A stretch of 53,143 nt of DNA from a virus: IMG/VR virus record IMGVR_UViG_3300046028_008563, positions 1-53,143 of that record; one strand, written 5' to 3'. Shown here in pieces: positions 47,561 through 53,143 of the stretch. Each line of letters starts with the position of its first letter. Within the stretch, counting starts at the first letter, position 1. The position numbers and the translations under genes were made by a program. The notes below the pieces were generated by a model. That model made no database searches. It was not told the DNA's origin and saw only the letters and a list, made by a program, of their open reading frames with translations.

Positions 47561-50257
47561 ATGACAGCCGACAAGACGATGCTCGCGGTGCTCAAGCGCT
47601 ACGGGCTCAAGCCCTCCACCTTCGCCGCGCCGCCTGAGCCGCAGGTGGTGCGCCTTGAGGAGTGGGCCGCTGACGACAAGGAGCCGCGTGAGCTGGTCGA
47701 GTCGCTGACGGGTGGCAAGCACGCGAGCGCCAAGCTCCTGCAGCTCGCCGAGGAAGATGAGGCGCTCAAGCCCTACCTCTCGGATATGCCCGCGCCCGAC
47801 GTCGAGATCGGCACGCCTGGCACGCCGATCTACGGCGGCATCCTGCGCGTGGACCCCTCCTACCGCATGTCGCCCTTTGTGGCGCGTGGTCACGCCTCCT
47901 CGCTCGGCGTGTATGAGGAGCACCTGCGCGAGCCGCTCGTGTATCAGTGCTTCCAGACGCTTCGCCAGCTGCTCGTGACGGGTAGCTGGACCATTCAGAT
48001 GCCGGAGCTCGCACAGGAGTGGATGACCCCTGCCCAACTCGGCGCGCTGGAGCGCGAGATCGACACGATCTGGTCGGCGCTGCTCAACACGGAGGATGGC
48101 TGGGACCACTACGTCGAGCACGCCGCGACCGCGATCATCTTCGGCTTCTCGATCTTCGAGGTGGTGTGGCGCCAGACCTCCAAGGGCTGGCTCCCCTCAC
48201 GGCTCGCCTTCCGCGAGGCGTCCACGGTGGACCAGTGGTTGATGACCGCACGTCAGGATCGGCTGGTCGGCGTGCGCTTTGCCACGGGCTCGCCCGGCTC
48301 CACCTACGTCCTGCCCGCATGGGGTGACACGCTCACCTCGCGCCGCGTCCTGCTCAACACGCTCGGCGGTCGGGGCAACAACTTCGAGGGCATCCCCCCG
48401 ACGCGTCCCATCGACACGCTGATCACCTACAAGAAGCTGCTGCTCACGATCGCGGCGGCGGCGGCGGAGCGCTTCGGGTCGCCCGTCCTGCTCGCCAAGG
48501 TGGACGCGGGGCTCAAGGATCTGCCGGGCTTTAACCCCTCACAGGAGCAGTGGGACGGCTTCATGGCGATCCTTGAGACGATGCGCGCGTTGGAGACCCC
48601 CACGCTCGCCGCGCCTCCTGGCCTTGACGCTGCCTATCTTGGCCCTCCCGGCACGATGCCGGACCTGCTCGGCCAACTGGAGTATTGCGACAAGCAGATC
48701 ATGCTGGCCTTCAGCAACCAGGGGAGCTTGCTCGGACAGGGCGCCCACGGCTCCTACGCGCTCGCTGAGGTGCAAGACAACCAGCTCCTGCGCTCCGCCC
48801 CCTATTACGCGCAGGTCATCACGCGCTCGCTCAACGGGCTCATCCGCGACCTGCTGCGCTCTCGTGGGTGGACGCTCCCGCAGTACCCGCAGATCAAGTG
48901 GCAGGTCGGCGGGGCCGCTGACGCCTCGCGCCTGCTCGCCGATCTCGGCTCCTTTATGTCGCAGGCTGGCAGTTGGCCGCGTGCTGCCCAGCAGCTCGGG
49001 CTGAAGCTCATGGGTCTGCCGGCTGACACGTTTGAGGCAGGGGATGCCTTTGATCCTCAAGATGACCAGCGGCAGGCGGCGGCGGCGGCTGATGCGCCCA
49101 CGCTCAACGCCGAGCATGGCGCTGGCTGTGGGTGTGGCGATGCGCTGACCGCGCTCGCCGAGAGCTACACGCCGCCCAAGGGTGTGCAGGATAACGCAGC
49201 CCGCGCCCTCGCGGTGCGTGAGGATAAGGTGGAGAGCGAGCGCGGCATGACCCCCGTGGGGATCGCCCGCGCCCGCGACCTCTCCAACGGCCGCCCCGTG
49301 AGCGAGGACACGCTGCGCCGGATGGTCGCCTACTTTGATCGCCACGAGAGCGACAAGCAGGGCGAGACGTGGGACGAGCAGGGCAAGGGGTGGCAGGCGT
49401 GGCACGGCTGGGGTGGTGATGAGGGCTGGCGTTGGGCCAAGCAGATCGTTGAGCGCCTCGATCGCGAGCGTGACGAGCTCGCCGACGCGCTCGCGCAGGG
49501 TGAGCTTGTGCAGCTCGCGGAGAGCGACTGGCCGCCCGCCGCCGCCGCCCTGATGGATGCCGCCGAGGCAGAGCTTGCGAAGGCGTTTGGGCAGATCCAG
49601 CGCGCCCAGCAGCAGCGGTGGCGTGAGCTGATCCGCGACAACACCGACGCCGCCGATCTCCTCGCAGACCGTGACCAGATCCGGCGTGAGTACCAGCCGC
49701 GCTACCTTGAGGCAGTGCAGCTCGTGATCGAGCAGGTGGGCGAGCGCGCTGGTGTGCAGCTCGGTAAGCAGCTCGGCGTGGAGCTTGGTATCCCCTTCGA
49801 GGTCACGCCAGAGCTCTCGCTGCTCGCCGCCAACGTGGCAGACGAGATGACGAGCCGCACGATCGGGCTCATGTCGTCTGCACAGGTCGAGCGGGAGCGA
49901 GGCTCCTCACGCCTCGCGGTCCCCATCCTCGCGACGGCGACGCTCACGCTCATCGCCTCACGCGCCGTCTCTGGCGCCTTCAACGCTGGTCGCGATCGCA
50001 TGATCCAGTCCGTGCTTGAGGCGTTCAAGAAGCGCACCGAGCAGACGCCCCGCTTCATCGCGGAGCGCTCGGCGGTGCTGGACCCCGCGACCTGTGAGAC
50101 CTGCGCCGCGCTCGATGGGGTGCAGGTGCTCGTGGGCAGCAAGCGCTACCGCGACCTCTCACCGCCGAACCGCTGCAAGGGCGGGGAGCGGTGTCGCTGT
50201 GTCTGGATCTACCGCGTGCCAGCCGGCATCGCGGACGTGCTCAAGGTGGAGACATGA
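47561..50257 (+). CDS. Portal protein fused to MuF-like head morphogenesis domain
   Basis: 898 residues. Residues 1-490 resemble DUF935/Mu gp29-type portals: an N-terminal VARGHASSLGVYEEHLREPLVYQ region, YVEHAATAIIFGFSIFEVVW, and the IMLAFSNQGSLLGQGAHGSYALAEVQ segment. Residues 540-640 are a small domain known from phage head proteins (VQDNAARAL, TPVGIARARDLSNGRPVSEDTLRRMVAYFDRHE, then WHGWGGDEGW). Residues 700-898 are MuF-like, ending DPATCETCAALDGVQV, then RCKGGERCRC. Mu has portal and MuF on two genes; here the frame is continuous. RBS is weak, immediately after terL. Confidence 0.88.
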   Translation: MTADKTMLAVLKRYGLKPSTFAAPPEPQVVRLEEWAADDKEPRELVESLTGGKHASAKLLQLAEEDEALKPYLSDMPAPDVEIGTPGTPIYGGILRVDPSYRMSPFVARGHASSLGVYEEHLREPLVYQCFQTLRQLLVTGSWTIQMPELAQEWMTPAQLGALEREIDTIWSALLNTEDGWDHYVEHAATAIIFGFSIFEVVWRQTSKGWLPSRLAFREASTVDQWLMTARQDRLVGVRFATGSPGSTYVLPAWGDTLTSRRVLLNTLGGRGNNFEGIPPTRPIDTLITYKKLLLTIAAAAAERFGSPVLLAKVDAGLKDLPGFNPSQEQWDGFMAILETMRALETPTLAAPPGLDAAYLGPPGTMPDLLGQLEYCDKQIMLAFSNQGSLLGQGAHGSYALAEVQDNQLLRSAPYYAQVITRSLNGLIRDLLRSRGWTLPQYPQIKWQVGGAADASRLLADLGSFMSQAGSWPRAAQQLGLKLMGLPADTFEAGDAFDPQDDQRQAAAAADAPTLNAEHGAGCGCGDALTALAESYTPPKGVQDNAARALAVREDKVESERGMTPVGIARARDLSNGRPVSEDTLRRMVAYFDRHESDKQGETWDEQGKGWQAWHGWGGDEGWRWAKQIVERLDRERDELADALAQGELVQLAESDWPPAAAALMDAAEAELAKAFGQIQRAQQQRWRELIRDNTDAADLLADRDQIRREYQPRYLEAVQLVIEQVGERAGVQLGKQLGVELGIPFEVTPELSLLAANVADEMTSRTIGLMSSAQVERERGSSRLAVPILATATLTLIASRAVSGAFNAGRDRMIQSVLEAFKKRTEQTPRFIAERSAVLDPATCETCAALDGVQVLVGSKRYRDLSPPNRCKGGERCRCVWIYRVPAGIADVLKVET

Positions 50258-51354
50258 CCCTGCACAAGCTTGGCGAGGCGAGCCGCCGCCGCTTCCAGAT
50301 CTTCACCTGGGGGCCTGTCGCTCACGAGGACGGTGACTTCCTCGTCGATGGTCAGTTCTACGAGGACCACAAGGCCTACCTCGCGGCGCGGGCGGCGGAT
50401 GGGTACTATGTCCCCATCTGGCGCAAGCACACCGACGAGGGGATCTCCTACGGGCTGCTGCTCGATCTCATCGCCACCGAGGCGGGCATTGACGCCGTGG
50501 TCGAGTTCGCGGGCGGGTGGGAGAAAGCCTTTGATGAGGGGCACCTGCCGCACTGGTCGCCCTCGTTTTACACGGGCTGGACCGACAGCACCGGGCAGAC
50601 GTGGGCGCGTGCGATGCGCGAGCTCTCGTTTGTCGGCGTGCCACATATGAAACAAGTACCTGTCGCGGGTACATTTTACGCGCTGTCCGAAGGGCTTGCG
50701 CGCAGAGAGGAGGTCAAGAGAATGGACGATGAGCTGATCGTGGTGCCCGTGCCTGAGGGCGACGAGGAGAGCGAGCCGATGGATCAGGAGCTGGCGGAGC
50801 CGCCCTATGAGATGGGTGACGTCAAGCGCGACATGGGCGAGGTGCGCTCGCTGCTCCAGCGCCTGATGGAGCTGATGGGCGCTGGCAAGGATGAGGAGCC
50901 CGCGGCGATGGCCGACGAGGAGAAGCCCGAGGAGATGGCGCTGGCCGAGCAGGTCCGCACCCTCAAGGCGGAGCTGAAGCAGCTCCGCGAGAGCAAGGCT
51001 CGCACCGAGATCCGCGCCGCGCTGCCCAAGGCAGACGAGGCGAAGATCAAGCGGCTCGTCGCGCTCTCCGAGGCAGACGAGGGGGTCTATCGCGACACCC
51101 TCAAGATGCTGTCCGAGGCGGCGGCGGCAGGCGGCAAGCAGGCGCCCACGCCCACCACCACCCCGGAGCGGGGCCAGCAGGGCAGCGCCGCGGCGACGGG
51201 CACTCCCACGCTCAAGCAGCTCTGCGAGCAGGCCAAGCGCGAGAACGTCACGCCGGGCCTGCCGCTGACCAAGTACCTCTCCACCAAGGGCGTGGATTGG
51301 CACAGCGTCAGCGAGGACGAGTACAAGCAGGCAAAGGCCGCCGTCTGGGGCTGA
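50254..51354 (+). CDS. Head maturation protease/scaffold (Mu gpI-like)
   Basis: 366 residues, ATGA overlap with the portal. N-terminal about 165 residues resemble the Mu protease: FQIFTWGPVAHEDGDFLVDGQFY, a HTDEGISYGL stretch with its His, and ELSFVGVPHMKQVPVAGTFYALSEG. The rest is acidic then coiled coil and helical (MALAEQVRTLKAELKQLRES), as in a scaffold. Probably cuts itself and the scaffold during capsid maturation. The catalytic residues were not fixed with certainty. Confidence 0.75.
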   Translation: MTLHKLGEASRRRFQIFTWGPVAHEDGDFLVDGQFYEDHKAYLAARAADGYYVPIWRKHTDEGISYGLLLDLIATEAGIDAVVEFAGGWEKAFDEGHLPHWSPSFYTGWTDSTGQTWARAMRELSFVGVPHMKQVPVAGTFYALSEGLARREEVKRMDDELIVVPVPEGDEESEPMDQELAEPPYEMGDVKRDMGEVRSLLQRLMELMGAGKDEEPAAMADEEKPEEMALAEQVRTLKAELKQLRESKARTEIRAALPKADEAKIKRLVALSEADEGVYRDTLKMLSEAAAAGGKQAPTPTTTPERGQQGSAAATGTPTLKQLCEQAKRENVTPGLPLTKYLSTKGVDWHSVSEDEYKQAKAAVWG

Positions 51355-51422
51355 CCGCTCCCGACTCACACACAACCCACCACGGGACATAAACAACCCA
51401 CCTCACCAAAAGGATAGAGGAC

Positions 51423-51788
51423 ATGGACGGTTACATCATCAACAAGGTGACGAGCGCTGCGGTCAACCAGTACGCGCCCGTCAAGATCTCCTCCAACGCC
51501 GTCGCCCACTTCGCCGACGACACCGACACCCTGTTCGGCATCGCGACCGCCTCGGCGGACAGCGGCGCCAACGTGGGCGTGCAGGTCAACGGCGTCGCGC
51601 AGGTGCTCGTGGACGGCAGCGGCACCGCCGTCGTCGCGGGCGACCTGCTCATGGGCGGCGCGGCCAAGCTCGTCAAGTACGCGAGCGGCACGGGCCACAA
51701 GGCTGTCGCCCGCGCTCTGGAGCCTGCGAGCGTCTCCAAGGTCATCCGCGTGCAGCTGCTGGCCGATCGCCAGACCGCCGACGCCTGA
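51423..51788 (+). CDS. Capsid decoration/stabilisation protein (DUF2190-like)
   Basis: 121 residues from the ATG behind AGGATAGAGG. A small beta-rich protein (INKVTSAAVNQYAPVKI, FGIATASADSGANVGVQVNGVAQVLVDG, VVAGDLLMGGAAKLVKY) with the usual plan of DUF2190-type head decoration proteins. Lies between protease and capsid genes, as usual. Confidence 0.78.
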   Translation: MDGYIINKVTSAAVNQYAPVKISSNAVAHFADDTDTLFGIATASADSGANVGVQVNGVAQVLVDGSGTAVVAGDLLMGGAAKLVKYASGTGHKAVARALEPASVSKVIRVQLLADRQTADA

Positions 51789-51851
51789 TCCCCCTCACAC
51801 GCCCACGCTGGCCCATCCGGGCTGCCTGATCCCCACATAAAACACAATCAG

Positions 51852-51890
51852 AGCCCGATGCGCGCACAGACGCCATCGGGCTTTTCTTTT
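51852..51890 (+). terminator. Factor-independent terminator before the capsid gene
   Basis: AGCCCGATG (51852-51860) pairs with CATCGGGCT (51874-51882), followed by a run of eight T interrupted by one C. The cleanest terminator in the window. The capsid gene starts 15 bases later behind AAAGGAGG, so its transcript must come from read-through or processing. Confidence 0.85.
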
Positions 51891-51904
51891 GAAAGGAGGC
51901 CCAG

Positions 51905-52840
51905 ATGGGCGTCAACGTCGGCTCTATCCCCAACATCCTCGTCGCCGAGATCATGCAGCAGCTCATCACGAGCGAGCCTGCCCAGGCGGACACCATCTGC
52001 ACGCGGCGCACCGACCGCAGCACGCTGTCTGGCAGCATCCCCGTGCTCCAGTCCATCACCACGCTCGCCCGCGCCGAGGATGTCGGTGTGGGTCCCTTCG
52101 CCGAGGTCGCGGACCACGGCGGCTCGATGACCACGGCGGCCTACAACTGCCTCGCCCGCGTCGGCTCCTCGCACATCTCTGACGAGGAGGTCAACGACAT
52201 GGGCGCGCTCGGGCAGGATGCCATCGCCCTGCACCTCGGCATCTGCCGCGCCGTCGCGAACTTCAAGACGGACTTCGCGCTGGCTACGGCCCTCACGTCC
52301 GGCTCGCTCAACGGCACGTTCAACTGCAACTCGGATGGCGCTGGCGAGTGGGACGACAAGACCAACGGCACGCCGCTTGAGGATCTGCTCAAGGCGTCGC
52401 GCACGTTCGCCCCCGACGCCGACACGCTCGTGATCGGGCGCCGCGTCGCCGAGGCGCTGATGGCGCAGCCCGACATCAAGGCGGAGTCGTCGATGTTCTC
52501 GGCGGGTCAGCTCGACTACAACAGCCTTGAGGCGTACCTGCGCCGCAAGATCCCCAACATCCGCTTCATCCACATCCTCGACAAGCTCTACAACACCAAC
52601 TCGCTCGGCCAGACGCCCGTGGTGAGCCGCCTGTTCGAGATCAACGCGTGGCTCGGCTACAAGCGCGACCTGATCCTCGTCGAGCCTGCTGGCGCGCCGA
52701 TCCAGAACAAGGTGGAGCAGGAGCGCGTGGTCCGCAAGCGCGCCACGCTGCTCCAGTATGAGCGCTACAACGACATCCTGCGCCCGTCAGCCTCGCTCGG
52801 CGTGCGCTTCACCAACGTCATCACGGGCGGCTCCTACTGA
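51905..52840 (+). CDS. Major capsid protein
   Basis: 311 residues with a very strong RBS, right after a terminator. Balanced alpha/beta with a long helix candidate near residues 55-85, then the SFSAGQLDYNSLEAYLRRKIPNI region and the closing LRPSASLGVRFTNVITGG strand. Position after protease and decoration genes and the strong RBS make it the HK97-fold capsid protein. The exact family was not identified. Confidence 0.82.
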   Translation: MGVNVGSIPNILVAEIMQQLITSEPAQADTICTRRTDRSTLSGSIPVLQSITTLARAEDVGVGPFAEVADHGGSMTTAAYNCLARVGSSHISDEEVNDMGALGQDAIALHLGICRAVANFKTDFALATALTSGSLNGTFNCNSDGAGEWDDKTNGTPLEDLLKASRTFAPDADTLVIGRRVAEALMAQPDIKAESSMFSAGQLDYNSLEAYLRRKIPNIRFIHILDKLYNTNSLGQTPVVSRLFEINAWLGYKRDLILVEPAGAPIQNKVEQERVVRKRATLLQYERYNDILRPSASLGVRFTNVITGGSY

Positions 52841-52853
52841 CCCATGATCGACC

Positions 52854-52883
52854 GCACAGGCGCGGTGCGCACCGCGCCTGTGC
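52854..52883. terminator. 30-bp perfect palindrome after the capsid gene
   Basis: Self-complementary arms around GGTGCGCACC, 13 bases after the capsid stop. No T-run follows. Probably a transcription pause or RNA-stabilising hairpin for the abundant capsid mRNA. Confidence 0.6.
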
Positions 52884-52918
52884 ATCCCCCCTCCCCTCTC
52901 TCCACAAGGAGCCGCATC

Positions 52919-53143
52919 ATGAGCCACAAGATCATCGCCGTCCGCGACGGCTTCAAGGATGAGGACGGTGTCTACTGGGACGCCTTCAAGATCGCGTCCG
53001 TCTCCTCGGCACACGCCGCCTACCTGTGCAGCCGCAGCGCGCACGTCATGAGCCTTGATGACCTCAAGACTCGCATCACCAAGGGCTACCCCACCGGGAC
53101 GCTCGCAGGCTTTGCGCGCAAGCTCAAGCTCGATGACCTCGCC
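52919..53143 (+). CDS. Head-region protein, 5' part of the gene split by the window ends
   Basis: Starts at the ATG behind AAGGAG and runs off the end; joined to the start of the window it is 142 residues. The first 44 residues (SHKIIAVRDGFKDEDGVYWDAFKIASV, then SSAHAAYLCSRSAHV) are alpha/beta with many Tyr and Ser. Follows the capsid gene after a palindrome. See the first entry for the rest. Confidence 0.8.
   Translation, partial: MSHKIIAVRDGFKDEDGVYWDAFKIASVSSAHAAYLCSRSAHVMSLDDLKTRITKGYPTGTLAGFARKLKLDDLA
53018..53143. repeat. Terminal direct repeat, right copy
   Basis: Identical to 4-129. Same gene, same frame. Confidence 0.95.

Noticed and set aside
49069-49095. Coding copies of the GC-rich sequence in the portal, protease, tape measure and ParB genes
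   Set aside because: They are in frame as Ala/Gly/Gln codons and lack the AAGAG or ACTCG flank, so they do not count as the element.

Overview
The window looks like one complete, circularly permuted genome of a tailed bacteriophage of about 53.0 kb. Positions 4-129 are repeated exactly at 53018-53143, and the gene starting at 52919 reads in frame through the joined ends, so the map closes into a circle. The DNA is GC-rich and uses many GTG starts, ATGA/GTGA stop-start overlaps and AGGAG-type ribosome binding sites. A lipoprotein moron and spanin-like membrane genes with periplasmic coiled coils fit a Gram-negative, high-GC host, but the host cannot be named from sequence alone. There is a tube protein and a tape measure but no sheath or Mu-type baseplate wedge, so a long non-contractile tail (siphovirus-like) is most likely.

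Layout in map order. (1) Packaging and head, plus strand, 44624-53143 and on into 1-1846: small and large terminase, a portal fused to a MuF-like head morphogenesis domain, a protease/scaffold, a decoration protein, the major capsid protein and connector/completion proteins. (2) Tail, 1877-19014: tube, two genes in the tail-chaperone position, tape measure, distal tail proteins, a series of small beta-rich adhesion modules and a 1330-residue fibre. A reverse-strand lipoprotein with its own promoter sits at 11869-12231. (3) Lysis, 19042-21869: an endolysin with a fused three-helix membrane domain, then four small genes, three of them membrane proteins. (4) A long leftward operon, 33463 down to 21913, that carries a C5 cytosine methyltransferase, dCTP deaminase, thymidylate synthase, dihydrofolate reductase, a Mom-like DNA modification protein, several HTH proteins and many small unknowns. 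(5) A rightward HTH-ParA-ParB operon, 33809-35975, facing the leftward operon across a 345-bp control region with paired 11-bp operator-like sites. (6) Replication, 36030-39991: two related winged-helix initiator-like proteins, the second carrying an iteron cluster inside its gene, then a DnaC-type loader and DnaB helicase. (7) A plus-strand block of regulators and small genes, 40091-44575, ending with a RusA resolvase.

ParAB together with the absence of any recognisable integrase or transposase suggests a temperate phage kept as a plasmid (phage-plasmid). The leftward operon would supply dTTP (dCTP deaminase, ThyA, DHFR) and modify the DNA against host restriction (Mom-like protein and C5 methyltransferase). 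An unexplained GC-rich element (GGCAGGCGGCGGC, often followed by AAGAG) occurs in most intergenic gaps of the non-structural half. In three cases it lies 31-33 nt upstream of the chosen start codon. It is the best candidate here for an undescribed control element.
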